Assembly (NCBI RefSeq): GCF_024170405.1
Contig: NZ_JALJYC010000010.1
Location: forward strand, 14,928 to 78,927
Direction: 5' to 3'
Length of the DNA stretch: 64,000 bases
DNA from: Neisseria perflava
GTDB taxonomy: Bacteria > Pseudomonadota > Gammaproteobacteria > Burkholderiales > Neisseriaceae
This document shows positions 28,390 to 37,054 of the stretch, piece by piece (positions within the stretch are counted from its first letter, which is position 1; each line of letters begins with the position of its first letter). Made by a program: the position numbers and the translations under genes. Below the pieces are notes generated by a model, which worked only from the letters and a program-made list of their open reading frames with translations, had not been told where the DNA came from and made no database searches.

Positions 28390-29292
28390 TTATTTCTTGC
28401 GCAACACGCTCCACGCATACAGCGCCACGCCTACCCACACCCACAGGTAGCCGGTAAAGCGCTGCATATTAAACGCTTCGCCGAACAGCGTCAGCCCGAG
28501 CAGAAACTGCATACTCGGCGAAATATATTGAATCATGCCCAAATCGCCGAGGGAAATGCGCTTGGCACCGGCGGCAAACATCAACAGCGGGATGACCGTA
28601 ATCGCGCCCGAGCCGACCAAAACCGAGATTTGCAAGGTATCCAAACTGCCGAACACCAGCGCTCCTTGTTGCGCGGTATAGGCCAGATACGCCAGTGCGA
28701 AGGGTAACATCAGCAGCGTTTCCAGCGTCATGCCGGTCAGCGAATCTAACGGGGCAAGTTTGCGCACCAGCCCGTAAAGGCCGAAGCTGCCCGCCAGCAG
28801 CAGCGACACCCACGGCATGTGTCCGGCGGGGACGGCCAGCCACAATATGCCGACCAGCGCGAGTGTCAGCGCCGCCAGCTGCATGCGGTTTAGCATTTCT
28901 TTGAAAAACAAACGCCCCAGCAGGACGTTAACCAGCGGCGCGATGAAATAGCCCAAGCTGGCGTCGAGAATATGATGGTGGGTAATCGCCCACAAATACA
29001 CCAGCCAGTTGAGCGAAATCGCCGCCGCCGAGCAAACGAAGGTCAGCAGCAGCTTGCGGTTGGCGATGGCTTTGAGCAGCGTGCCGCCCTGCTTCATCAA
29101 CAGCAAAACGATGACGGAAAATACCGACGACCAGCTGATACGCTGCGCCAGAATCTGCGCCGCGTCCATGTCCATATTGGCGCCGGTAATCGGATACCAA
29201 TAGAGCGGGAACAGCCCCCATATAAAATAGCAGCCGAAGGCGTAGAGCAGGCCTTTGCGGTATTCGTCGGTGTGTGGAGAAGGTGTGTGCAT
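28390..29292 (-). CDS. rarD: RarD-type EamA-family permease
   Basis: 300 residues, ten predicted membrane helices (drug/metabolite transporter superfamily). RarD hallmarks are present: KGLLYAFGCYFIWGLFPLYW at the N-terminus, QILAQRISWS, and SLGDLGMIQYISPSMQFLLG near the C-terminus. The substrate is unknown. The start at 29292 fits the family N-terminus. The next gene upstream on the same strand (DUF3079) ends 28 bases before it, so they may be cotranscribed. Confidence 0.92.
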   Translation of the reverse strand: MHTPSPHTDEYRKGLLYAFGCYFIWGLFPLYWYPITGANMDMDAAQILAQRISWSSVFSVIVLLLMKQGGTLLKAIANRKLLLTFVCSAAAISLNWLVYLWAITHHHILDASLGYFIAPLVNVLLGRLFFKEMLNRMQLAALTLALVGILWLAVPAGHMPWVSLLLAGSFGLYGLVRKLAPLDSLTGMTLETLLMLPFALAYLAYTAQQGALVFGSLDTLQISVLVGSGAITVIPLLMFAAGAKRISLGDLGMIQYISPSMQFLLGLTLFGEAFNMQRFTGYLWVWVGVALYAWSVLRKK

Positions 29293-29320
29293 GGTGTTTT
29301 ATTTTTGAATAAATCCGGTT

Positions 29321-29608
29321 TCAGACGGCCTTGCCTTTCAAAGGCAGCTTGATGTGCGGTTTGACCTTAACCGCCGGTTTTTCTTCCACAATCGGAATGG
29401 TTTTTAACCCCAAATCAATTAGCTGCTGCTCGCTCAAAAGATTGCTCCAGTCGCCGTGTTTGTACCACTCGGGGCCGTCCAGCTCGATGGGGTGCTGGAT
29501 GCGCTCGCAGCCGTTGCCGCATTGCAGGTCTTCTTCTTTGCAGTATTTATCGCAGCCCCAGCAAATGCGTTCGGGATGTTTGGGGGCGACGGGGAATTTT
29601 TTGGCCAT
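29321..29608 (-). CDS. DUF3079 family protein
   Basis: 95 residues; MAKKFPVAPKHPERICWGCDKYC and QHPIELDGPEW are the DUF3079 signature. Four cysteines (WGCDKYC, LQCGNGC) suggest metal binding; the function is unknown. The last codons and the stop are supplied by an uptake sequence: AAG GCC GTC TGA encodes K-A-V-stop. Confidence 0.9.
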   Translation of the reverse strand: MAKKFPVAPKHPERICWGCDKYCKEEDLQCGNGCERIQHPIELDGPEWYKHGDWSNLLSEQQLIDLGLKTIPIVEEKPAVKVKPHIKLPLKGKAV

Positions 29609-29754
29609 GCTGTGTCTCTTGATTGATTTGTTTTTATTCGGGAAAGTCTGTTCATGAAATTATAAATGATTTTGTAGGCCGTCTGAAACGGTTGCGGCGG
29701 CTTTTACCTGATTTGAAGGGGGAAGGTTAAGGTGGGTTAGCGGCGAATGATGAA

Positions 29755-29793
29755 AAATGCCGTCTGAAACATGGCATGTTTCAGACGGCATTG
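29755..29793 (-). terminator. AT-type uptake-sequence terminator of glmU
   Basis: AAATGCCGTCTGAAACATG pairs with CATGTTTCAGACGGCATT, 28 bases beyond the glmU stop. Confidence 0.8.
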
Positions 29794-29820
29794 GTTATCT
29801 AACGGCTTCAGCCGAAGCGA

Positions 29821-31188
29821 TTATTTCTTCTCTTTCTCTGGGCGCACCCAGCCTTCAATCACGGTTTGGCGGGCGCGGGCGACGACCAGTTTGCCCTCTT
29901 CGCAGTCTTTGGTAATCGCGCTGCCTGCGCCGGTGGTGACGCGGTTGCCGATTTTCACCGGCGACACAATCACGCTGTTGGAACCGATACGCACTTCGTC
30001 GCCGATTTCGCTGCGGTATTTATTGACACCGTCGTAGTTGGCGATGATGGTGCCCGCGCCGAAGTTGGTTTTGCTGCCGACGGTGGCGTCGCCGATGTAG
30101 GTCAGGTGGTTGGCTTTGGTGCCGCTGCCGATAGAGGCGTTTTTCACTTCGACGAAGTTGCCGATGTGTACGCCGTCGGCAAGTTTGGCGTTCGGACGCA
30201 GGCGGGCGTACGGGCCGATGTGGTTGTCGGTGCCGACTTCGCAGTCTTCCAAATGCGAGAACGGGGCGATTTTGCTGCCCGCGCCGATTTTGGCGTTTTT
30301 GATGACGCAGTTGGCGCCGATTTCCACATCGTCACCCAGCTCGACATTGCCTTCAATCACGACGTTGACATCAATCACCACGTCTTGGCTGTGGGTCAGC
30401 GTGCCGCGCAAATCGAAACGCGCCGGGTCGCGCAGGGTTACGCCCGCTTTGAGCAAGGCTTGCGCTTGGTCGCGTTGGTAAATGCGTTCCAATTCGGCCA
30501 GCTGCACTTTATTGTTCACGCCTGCCGCCAGATAAGAGGCGCGTACCTGCACGGGATGAACCGCCACGCCGTCGCGGTTGGCCAGCGCAATCAGGTCGGT
30601 CAGGTAATACTCGCCTTGGGCGTTGTCGCTGGACAAGGCGTTCAGCCATGCTTCCAATTTGCCGTTGGGCAAGACCAAAATGCCGGTATTGGTTTCTTTG
30701 ACGGCTTTTTGCTCGTCGTTGGCGTCTTTTTCTTCGACAATGGCCACGACTTTGTCGCCTTCGCGGATAATGCGGCCGTAGCCGGTGGGGTCGTCCAACA
30801 CGTCGGTCAAGAGGCCGACTTCGTCACCGGCGGCGTCCAGCAGGGTTTGCAGTGTTTTGACATCGGTCAGCGGCACGTCGCCGTACAACACCAGCGTGCT
30901 GCCGGTATAGGGCAGGTATGGCAGGGCGGTTTTGACGGCGTGGCCGGTACCGAGTTGCTCGGTTTGCTCGACCCACTCGACGTCGCGTTGGATTTTGGCC
31001 AATACCTGCTCTTTGCCGTGGCCGATGACCACGCAGATGTTTTGCGGATTAAGCTGGGCGGAGGTATCAATCACGCGCTGCAACATCGGCTCGCCGCCGA
31101 TTTCGTGCAACACCTTGGGCATTTTGGAATACATGCGCGTGCCTTTGCCGGCCGCGAGGATAACGATGTTTAAAGGGGTTTGACTCAT
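29821..31188 (-). CDS. glmU: bifunctional glucosamine-1-phosphate acetyltransferase / GlcNAc-1-phosphate uridylyltransferase
   Basis: Makes UDP-GlcNAc, the precursor of peptidoglycan and lipid A. 455 residues from the ATG at 31188 (MSQTPLNIVILAAG); the longer open frame upstream has no ribosome-binding site. The uridylyltransferase domain has LAAGKGTRMYSKMPK and QLGTGHA; from about residue 250 the left-handed beta-helix shows hexapeptide repeats (such as GTKANHLTYIGD and the acetyl-CoA site) and ends in EKKK. Confidence 0.97.
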   Translation of the reverse strand: MSQTPLNIVILAAGKGTRMYSKMPKVLHEIGGEPMLQRVIDTSAQLNPQNICVVIGHGKEQVLAKIQRDVEWVEQTEQLGTGHAVKTALPYLPYTGSTLVLYGDVPLTDVKTLQTLLDAAGDEVGLLTDVLDDPTGYGRIIREGDKVVAIVEEKDANDEQKAVKETNTGILVLPNGKLEAWLNALSSDNAQGEYYLTDLIALANRDGVAVHPVQVRASYLAAGVNNKVQLAELERIYQRDQAQALLKAGVTLRDPARFDLRGTLTHSQDVVIDVNVVIEGNVELGDDVEIGANCVIKNAKIGAGSKIAPFSHLEDCEVGTDNHIGPYARLRPNAKLADGVHIGNFVEVKNASIGSGTKANHLTYIGDATVGSKTNFGAGTIIANYDGVNKYRSEIGDEVRIGSNSVIVSPVKIGNRVTTGAGSAITKDCEEGKLVVARARQTVIEGWVRPEKEKK

Positions 31189-31366
31189 AAGATGATGACC
31201 TTCGTAAATTCGGTAGATGAAAACAGCCGCTCCTGCCGACGGTGGGTCGGGAGGCCGGCCATGCAAGATGTTTGTGCAAGCGGATGGGGCGGCAGGCGGC
31301 AAAAAATGTCTGCTGTGCAGCGGCTGCTTTTGCCGTATGCCGTGGGGTTTTCAGACAGCCTTGCTG

Positions 31367-31642
31367 TTATTCGGCCGTTTCGCTGCTTTGCGCGCCGGGC
31401 TGTTGCCAAGTTGTGCCGCGCACTTCCTGCTCGGTGCGGCTGTTGGGCTTGACGGCGTGTTGCTCGGGGCGGAACTGGTTGTAGTTCATGTTGCGCGAAT
31501 ACGTGCCGTCTTGGTAATACACGCGTGTACCCTGTTCGTATTTTTGGCGCAGCGCGGTGGTGCCGTCGGGCTTTTGATAGGTTTCCCAAGTGCAGCCGCT
31601 CAGGGCGGCGGCAGCGGCAATCATTAGGGCTAAGTAACGCAT
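31367..31642 (-). CDS. small lipoprotein of unknown function
   Basis: 91 residues with a lipoprotein signal (lipobox LSGC, Cys17). The mature part contains Tyr-rich segments (VYYQDGTYSRNMNYNQF) and an acidic tail. It resembles conserved Neisseria lipoproteins without known role. It lies upstream of glmU on the same strand with a 178-base gap holding a decayed uptake core. Confidence 0.75.
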   Translation of the reverse strand: MRYLALMIAAAAALSGCTWETYQKPDGTTALRQKYEQGTRVYYQDGTYSRNMNYNQFRPEQHAVKPNSRTEQEVRGTTWQQPGAQSSETAE

Positions 31643-31684
31643 GATGTCGGTTTCCTTGTGTTTGAACGGGATGGGCAGAATATG

Positions 31685-32377
31685 TTATTGAGGCTTATTG
31701 TAGTGGATTTCAGACGGCAAATCATCGGCCTTTGTGTGATTTTTCGCTGCCCAAGCGCCCAATACCGCCATATCGTGCGCGGCAAAATCGACAAAGGGCA
31801 AATCGTGGCTCTTCTGCCCGAACCACACCGTACCCATGCCCAGCGCTTTGGCGGCGTGCAGGTTGTCGGCGCTGTCGTCTATCATGATACAGTTTGCCGG
31901 TGTCGTGCGCAGTAAGCGACAAACGGTCAGATAGGCTTGCGGATTGGGCTTGTAGAGGAGGTCGAAATCTTCCGTGCCTGCCAGCAGCTCGAAATAGGGG
32001 GTAATGCCCATCGCGTCGGTGAGGGCGCGCACGTAAAACGACGGGCCGTTGGAAAACACGGCCTTGTGCCCTTTCAGACGGCCTAATGCTTCATGCGTTC
32101 CCACCATCGGCGTGAGTTTGCTTAAAATCTGCGGCAGCGGGTGGCATTCGCGCAAAAATTCGCCGATGTCGATTTCGGGGTGGTGGATTTGCAAACCGGC
32201 CAGCGTTGCGCCGTAGCGGTGCCAATAGTCTTGGCGCAGCTGCGAGGCTTGCTCGCGCGGCAGGTTCAGACGGCCTGCCATGTAGTTGGTCATGCTGGTG
32301 TTGATGAGTTGGAAAATGCCGGCGTCGGCATTGTGCAGGGTGTTGTCGAGGTCAAACAGCCAAACGGTTTCGCTCAT
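31685..32377 (-). CDS. HAD-superfamily pyrimidine 5'-nucleotidase-like phosphatase
   Basis: Start at the ATG at 32377 (MSETVWLFDLDNTLH), giving 230 residues. HAD motifs are in order: motif I DLDNTLH, motif II FSNGPS, motif III Lys in YKPNP, motif IV IDDSADN. The spacing and cap match the Sdt1-like pyrimidine nucleotidase group; phosphoglycolate phosphatase-like activity is an alternative. An uptake core in the C-terminal coding region reads as LPSEI. Confidence 0.88.
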   Translation of the reverse strand: MSETVWLFDLDNTLHNADAGIFQLINTSMTNYMAGRLNLPREQASQLRQDYWHRYGATLAGLQIHHPEIDIGEFLRECHPLPQILSKLTPMVGTHEALGRLKGHKAVFSNGPSFYVRALTDAMGITPYFELLAGTEDFDLLYKPNPQAYLTVCRLLRTTPANCIMIDDSADNLHAAKALGMGTVWFGQKSHDLPFVDFAAHDMAVLGAWAAKNHTKADDLPSEIHYNKPQ

Positions 32378-32452
32378 GTTGCTATTGCTGGATTTATTGG
32401 TATCATCGCATTGTAACGCATACCTACAACGCATACACACAAGGAAAAAATC

Positions 32453-33454
32453 ATGCAGAAACTGTTTGCCCTGTTTGCCGCGCTGGTGTTGAGCGCCGCC
32501 GCCCACGCACAAACCGAAGTGCGGCTGGCGGTGCACAGCTCGTTCAGCCTGCCCAAAGCAGCCATCGCGCAATTTGAAAAAGACAACCGCGCCAAAGTTG
32601 TCGTGATTAAAGCGGGCGACGCGGGCGAAATGCTCAACAAGCTGATTCTCAGCCGCACCAAACCGATTGCCGACGCGGTTTACGGCATTGACAACACTTC
32701 CATAGGCAAGGCGCAGCAGGCGGGGATTTTGGCCGACAAGCAGCCTGCTTCCGCGCCGCTCAACGCTGCCATGCCCGTGATACCGGCGGTGGATTACGGC
32801 TATGTGGCGCTGAACTACGACAAGCAATGGTTTGCGCAAAAAAAGCTGCTGTTGCCGCAATCTTTGCAGGATTTGACCAAGCCTCAGTATAAAAATTTAC
32901 TGGTTGTGCCCAACCCCGCCACGTCCAGCCCGGGTTTGGCTTTTTTGCTGGCGAACATCGGCGGCATGGGCGAAGAGGGCGCGTTTCAATGGTGGGGTAA
33001 AATGCGCGCCAACGGCGTGAAAGTGGCCAAAGGCTGGAGCGACGCCTATTACACCGACTTTACCCGCAACGGCGGCGCGTATCCGCTGATTGTCAGCTAC
33101 GCCACCAGCCCGGCGGCGGAGGTGTATTTCAGCAAGGGCAAATACCAAACGCCGCCCACCGGCAATTTATTCTTGAAAGGCGGCGTGTTCCGCCAAGTGG
33201 AAGGCGCGGCGGTATTGAAAGGGGCGCAGCAGCCCGCGCTGGCGGCGAAGTTGGTGCAATGGCTGCAAAATCGCGCCGTGCAGCAGGCCGTGCCGTCTGA
33301 AATGTGGGTGTATCCGGCGGTAAAAGGTACGCCGCTGCCCAAAGTCTATGAATTTGCGCAAACGCCGAAATTTACCGATTCGCCCAGTCGTGCAGATATT
33401 AACAGCAAGCAGAAACAGTGGGTCAGCCGTTGGACGAAAACGGTGTTGCGTTAG
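32453..33454 (+). CDS. thiB: thiamine-type ABC transporter substrate-binding protein
   Basis: 333 residues with a Sec signal peptide (AAAHA cleavage near residue 19) and a periplasmic binding protein fold. ThiB-like features include HSSFSLPKAAIAQFEKDN, YGIDNTSIGKA, PAVDYGYVALNYDK, NPATSSPGLAFLLA and the C-terminal PSEMWVYPAV. The permease and ATPase (thiP, thiQ) are not adjacent, and no TPP riboswitch was recognised in the 75-base upstream gap, which instead shows two ACGCATAC repeats. An uptake core encodes part of VPSEM. Confidence 0.88.
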   Translation: MQKLFALFAALVLSAAAHAQTEVRLAVHSSFSLPKAAIAQFEKDNRAKVVVIKAGDAGEMLNKLILSRTKPIADAVYGIDNTSIGKAQQAGILADKQPASAPLNAAMPVIPAVDYGYVALNYDKQWFAQKKLLLPQSLQDLTKPQYKNLLVVPNPATSSPGLAFLLANIGGMGEEGAFQWWGKMRANGVKVAKGWSDAYYTDFTRNGGAYPLIVSYATSPAAEVYFSKGKYQTPPTGNLFLKGGVFRQVEGAAVLKGAQQPALAAKLVQWLQNRAVQQAVPSEMWVYPAVKGTPLPKVYEFAQTPKFTDSPSRADINSKQKQWVSRWTKTVLR

Positions 33455-33467
33455 CCCCAAAAAAGCC

Positions 33468-33509
33468 GAAGGCCGTCTGAAACGGAATGTCGTTTCAGAC
33501 GGCCTTTTC
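33468..33509. terminator. bidirectional uptake-sequence terminator between thiB and mntP
   Basis: AAGGCCGTCTGAAACG pairs with CGTTTCAGACGGCCTTTT between the convergent stops. Confidence 0.85.
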
Positions 33510-33529
33510 GATGAGAAAATTATGTGAGA

Positions 33530-34102
33530 TTACAGCTTAAACACATGCTCGGCTAATATCGACGCGCCGATTAAAATCAGCACCAAGCCGCCGAGAATTT
33601 CCGCTTTATTGCCGATACGTTTGCCCAAACCGCGCCCCAAGTGCAGGCCGATAAAGACCATCAGCGCGGTGGCGCAGCCGATGGTGGCGGCGGTAACGTA
33701 GATGTTGATGTCGAGGAAGGCCAAACCCACGCCGACAGCCATCGAATCAATGCTGGTGGCAAACGCCGTGCCGACGGTGGCCATCAGGTTTTGGCTTTTT
33801 TTCGGGGCGTCGTCGTCATCTTCATCGCCCCCTTTCAAACCTTCGTAAATCATTTTGCCGCCGAGCAAGACCAGTAGCGTGAACGCCAGCCAGTGATCCC
33901 AGCCGTCAATAAACGATTTTGCCGCCGTACCGGCCAGCCAGCCGACTAGCGGGGTGATGGCTTCGATAATGCCAAACAAAAGCGCGGTTTTGACTGCCTC
34001 TCCCAAGCGCAGGTTCTGCATGCCCGCGCCCCGCGCAATGGCGGCGGCAAAAGCGTCGGTTGCCATGGCAAACGCCAATAATATCAATGCAGAAACACTC
34101 AT
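33530..34102 (-). CDS. mntP: manganese efflux pump MntP
   Basis: 190 residues from the ATG at 34102 (MSVSALILLAFAM), aligning with the start of E. coli MntP. Six predicted helices, with the conserved acidic motifs FAMATDAFAA and ATSIDSMAVGVGLA, and the acidic cytoplasmic loop GGDEDDDDA. It exports Mn2+ and protects against manganese excess. No yybP-ykoY-type riboswitch was recognised in the short upstream gap. Confidence 0.93.
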   Translation of the reverse strand: MSVSALILLAFAMATDAFAAAIARGAGMQNLRLGEAVKTALLFGIIEAITPLVGWLAGTAAKSFIDGWDHWLAFTLLVLLGGKMIYEGLKGGDEDDDDAPKKSQNLMATVGTAFATSIDSMAVGVGLAFLDINIYVTAATIGCATALMVFIGLHLGRGLGKRIGNKAEILGGLVLILIGASILAEHVFKL

Positions 34103-34177
34103 TCCAGTTCCGATTTCCGAAAGTGCCGAAAACGGTGCATAATACACCAATTCCCTTTACTATTCTATCCGCGCCGT

Positions 34178-35380
34178 TCAGACGGCCTTTTTCTGCACCA
34201 GCCAGCCCGCGCCCACCGCCAGCAAGAGCGGAAACAGCAGCGCCGCCGGTTGGCGCGTCAGCTCCAGCAGAAACAAGACCGCCGTCAGCGGCATACGCTG
34301 CATAATGCCCAACATCGCCGCCGCGCCGATGACCGACGCCGTGGCGGTCGGCACGTTGGGCAGATAGGCGTTCCACAGCGGCAGCCAGGCGGCGGTAAAA
34401 GTGCTGCCCATCATCATCGACGGCGTAATCAGCCCGCCGAACGCGCCCGCCGCCAGCGCCAGCCAGACCGCAATAAATTTCGCCGCCAGCAGCATCAGGC
34501 TGTCGCCCCCCGTCAGCATACCGGCAAATTCCAGCTGGTTGCCCGCCTTGCCGTTGCCCAAAATTTCAGGGAAAGACCCCGCCAACAGCCCGATGAGCGC
34601 AAACGCACCCACCGCCAGCCACGCCAGTTTCAGACTGCCGTAGGCTTGCAGCGGCAGGCGGGCAGTGGATTTTTTAAACACATGCGCCAGAAGCGCCGCG
34701 CCCAGTCCGGCCACCACCGCAAACGGCAGCGCCGCATGGGGAATCTCCAAGACCGGCAGCGGATACTGCACCAAATCGCCCAAAAGCAGGCGCGATACCG
34801 CCGTGGCGGTCAACACCGTCAGCGCCACCGCCGCGATATTGGCCGCATTGATGACCAACACCATCGTTTCCAGCGCAAACACCGTTGCCGCCATCGGCGT
34901 GTTATACACCGCCGTCAAACCGGCGGCCGAAGCGCAGGCCAGCAGCATACGCGCTTCGTCGTCGTTCAGCTTTACCCGCCGCAGCCAAGCCGTTGCCGCA
35001 GCCACGCTCATTTCGCGCGGCGCCACTTCGCGGCCGAGCGGCGAGCCCATGCCGACGGTAATAATCTGCAACAGCGCATGGACGAAAGTCGTCCGCACCG
35101 GCACGCCCTGCTGCGGCTGTTTCAACGATTTGCCGATGGGCACCAGCGGCTTGCCGAAGCGGTGCAGCGCCCACCAGCCGAACCCGGCCACCACGCCGCA
35201 GGCCAGCAGCGCCCACCAGCGGCGTATCGGCGCAGCCTGCGCCACGCCCTCGCGGAAACTGCCAGCGTGGTAGCCGAAAGTGGTGTGTTGGATAAAGTGC
35301 ATGAGTTCGGTCAGGCCGAAACCGATACAGCCGGCAATCACGCCGACCGCCGTCAGCGACACCCAGAAACGCAGCCGCAT
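34178..35380 (-). CDS. ClC-family chloride channel/antiporter
   Basis: 400 residues from the ATG at 35380, 6 bases after AGGA; the upstream extension of the frame reads through an uptake repeat. ClC features: GMGSPLGREVAP, which carries the selectivity loop and the gating glutamate, LLACASAAGLTAVYNTPMAA, AGAFGGLITPSMMMG and GAAAMLGIMQRMPLTA. About ten membrane segments. Ion and coupling mode cannot be read with certainty. Confidence 0.9.
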   Translation of the reverse strand: MRLRFWVSLTAVGVIAGCIGFGLTELMHFIQHTTFGYHAGSFREGVAQAAPIRRWWALLACGVVAGFGWWALHRFGKPLVPIGKSLKQPQQGVPVRTTFVHALLQIITVGMGSPLGREVAPREMSVAAATAWLRRVKLNDDEARMLLACASAAGLTAVYNTPMAATVFALETMVLVINAANIAAVALTVLTATAVSRLLLGDLVQYPLPVLEIPHAALPFAVVAGLGAALLAHVFKKSTARLPLQAYGSLKLAWLAVGAFALIGLLAGSFPEILGNGKAGNQLEFAGMLTGGDSLMLLAAKFIAVWLALAAGAFGGLITPSMMMGSTFTAAWLPLWNAYLPNVPTATASVIGAAAMLGIMQRMPLTAVLFLLELTRQPAALLFPLLLAVGAGWLVQKKAV

Positions 35381-35449
35381 AAGCCATCCTGTTGATTGAA
35401 AAAACGCTATTATACCGTGTTGGATACGGTTGGGATTTGGGATAAAGCC

Positions 35450-35502
35450 AGGCCGTCTGAAAACGGCGTTTCTGCGAAGCAAAAATGGTTTTCAGACGGC
35501 CT
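35450..35502 (-). terminator. uptake-sequence inverted repeat overlapping the sensor kinase stop
   Basis: AGGCCGTCTGAAAAC at 35450-35464 pairs with GTTTTCAGACGGCCT at 35488-35502. The right arm encodes the last residues of the kinase, whose stop TGA lies in the uptake sequence. Confidence 0.7.
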
Positions 35503-36868
35503 TAAGCCTTACCCGTTTTTTTTCTTCTGCCACCAACCACGCGCTCAGGCCGCCTTCGGCGCGGTTTTCCAAGTGGAACGCCAAGCCGTGTAACTTAGCG
35601 ATTTGTTCCACAATCGACAGCCCCAGCCCGCTGCCTTGCGCGTTTTGTCCGGCGGGGCGGTAGAAGCGTTCTTTAATGCGCGGCAGGTGTTCGGCGGCGA
35701 TACCGGCGCCGTGGTCGTGCACTTCGATTTTGTCGGCATAGATGTGCAGGCTCACTTCGCTGTGTTCGGGCGAGTAGCGCACGGCGTTGTCCAACAGATT
35801 GCGCAGCATGAGCTGCAAGAGCGCGGGATCGCCCGAGAGTGGCAGCGGATGGTCGGCGATTTCGCGCTTGAGGCGGATGTGTTTTTCGCGGGCGGCAAGG
35901 TTGACGTGTTGCAATACTTGGCCGCTCAATCCTGCCCAGTCTATCGCTTCGCGCCGTTGCAGGGATTGGGCGGGGTCAAGCCGTGCCAGCGCGAGGAGCT
36001 GGTTAATCAGGTGTTCGGCGCGGTCTAGGCTTTGGTGGATTTGCGCGAGGTGGTGCGGCTGCTCGTCGGGTTCGCTCATCGCCAAAACATCGGTTTGCAC
36101 TTTCAGCGCGGCCAGCGGGCTGCGCAATTCGTGGGCGGCATCGGCGGTGAAACGCTGCTCGCGCGCGATGGCGGCGGATACGCGTTCAAACAGGCGGTTG
36201 AGGCTGTGTACGACGGGTTGGATTTCCTGCGGCACGGCGGCGGATACGGGCGTGAGGTTATCGGCGCGGCGGCTGCCGAGTTCGGCGGCCATGCGGTTGA
36301 GCGGACGCAGGCTGCGGTTGATGGCGAGGTAGCCCACCCATGCCATCAGCGGCAGGGTCAGAAAATAGGAAATCAGCTCGGTCATCAGGCTGCCGGTCAA
36401 TACGGCCAGCCGTTCGCGCCAGCGCTGCGAGACGGCGACGGTTTGGCCGGTTTCGGGCAGGTGCAGATAGAGAATGCGCCAACTGTCGCTCTGCCACGGT
36501 GAGCCGCTGTTGACAAAGCCGGGGGTCGTCTGAAACGGAATGTTTTTGCCGTATTCGTCGGCCAGCAGCAGTTTGCCGGTGATGTCCCACACGGCAAGGC
36601 CGTTGTTTTTGTTTTCTGCCTCGCCGATATTGTCTTCGCCTAGCGCGTCTTCGATGGTGGGCAGCAGCAGGGTCTGCGCCGCATTGACTTTGGGCACGGA
36701 GCGGGAAAGCTGGGTCATTTGGGTATCGGCTGCTTCGTTGAGTTCGTGCAACTCAATGCCGAAGGCAACCAGGCTGGCCGGTATCCAGACAAACAGGACA
36801 CACAGTATCAGATAAACGGTCAGCCGTTTTTTGATGGAGGTTTCGGGCGGGAGGTTGAGGTGGTACAT
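35492..36868 (-). CDS. sensor histidine kinase, QseC/PmrB-like
   Basis: 458 residues from the ATG at 36868 (MYHLNLPPETS). Order: membrane segment about 16-38, periplasmic domain about 39-155, second membrane segment about 160-183, HAMP-like linker, HisKA with phosphoacceptor His246 in ADAAHELRSPLAAL, and an HATPase domain with NLLDNAVRYSP, DHGAGI and GSGLGLSIVEQI. The C-terminus KAV-stop is encoded by an uptake sequence. It is the partner of the response regulator gene just upstream, but a 186-base gap with a REP repeat separates them. Confidence 0.92.
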   Translation of the reverse strand: MYHLNLPPETSIKKRLTVYLILCVLFVWIPASLVAFGIELHELNEAADTQMTQLSRSVPKVNAAQTLLLPTIEDALGEDNIGEAENKNNGLAVWDITGKLLLADEYGKNIPFQTTPGFVNSGSPWQSDSWRILYLHLPETGQTVAVSQRWRERLAVLTGSLMTELISYFLTLPLMAWVGYLAINRSLRPLNRMAAELGSRRADNLTPVSAAVPQEIQPVVHSLNRLFERVSAAIAREQRFTADAAHELRSPLAALKVQTDVLAMSEPDEQPHHLAQIHQSLDRAEHLINQLLALARLDPAQSLQRREAIDWAGLSGQVLQHVNLAAREKHIRLKREIADHPLPLSGDPALLQLMLRNLLDNAVRYSPEHSEVSLHIYADKIEVHDHGAGIAAEHLPRIKERFYRPAGQNAQGSGLGLSIVEQIAKLHGLAFHLENRAEGGLSAWLVAEEKKRVRLKAV

Positions 36869-36928
36869 GATGTCGGCTTTGTGGAAACGGGATTTCAGAC
36901 GGCATGATGGCGAGATATGGCGAACGGT

Positions 36929-36989
36929 GTAGTTTGGGATGAAATCCCAACAGGAATTTAGAAAATATTGGGTTTCCAACCCAAGTTAC
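36929..36989. repeat. paired GTAG-type REP element (BIME-like)
   Basis: GTAG, then a TTGGGATGAAATCCCAA hairpin, a spacer, then a TTGGGTTTCCAACCCAA hairpin ending in GTTAC. It is the inverse-orientation relative of 49539-49603. It separates the response regulator and kinase genes. Confidence 0.65.
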
Positions 36990-37054
36990 GCTGCCGGCCG
37001 TCTGAAAAAAGAAAACGCGTGCGTGGCTGCGCCACACTCTAGGCAAGGTCATTT

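Noticed and set aside
29866..31173. 435-codon open frame antisense to glmU
   Set aside because: Antisense of the glmU hexapeptide repeats; GlmU is unambiguous on the other strand.
32378..32452. TPP riboswitch before thiB
   Set aside because: The gap is only 75 bases and lacks the thi-box sequence; only two ACGCATAC repeats are present.
34250..35395. 381-codon open frame antisense to the ClC gene
   Set aside because: Arg/Gln/His-rich shadow without start signals.
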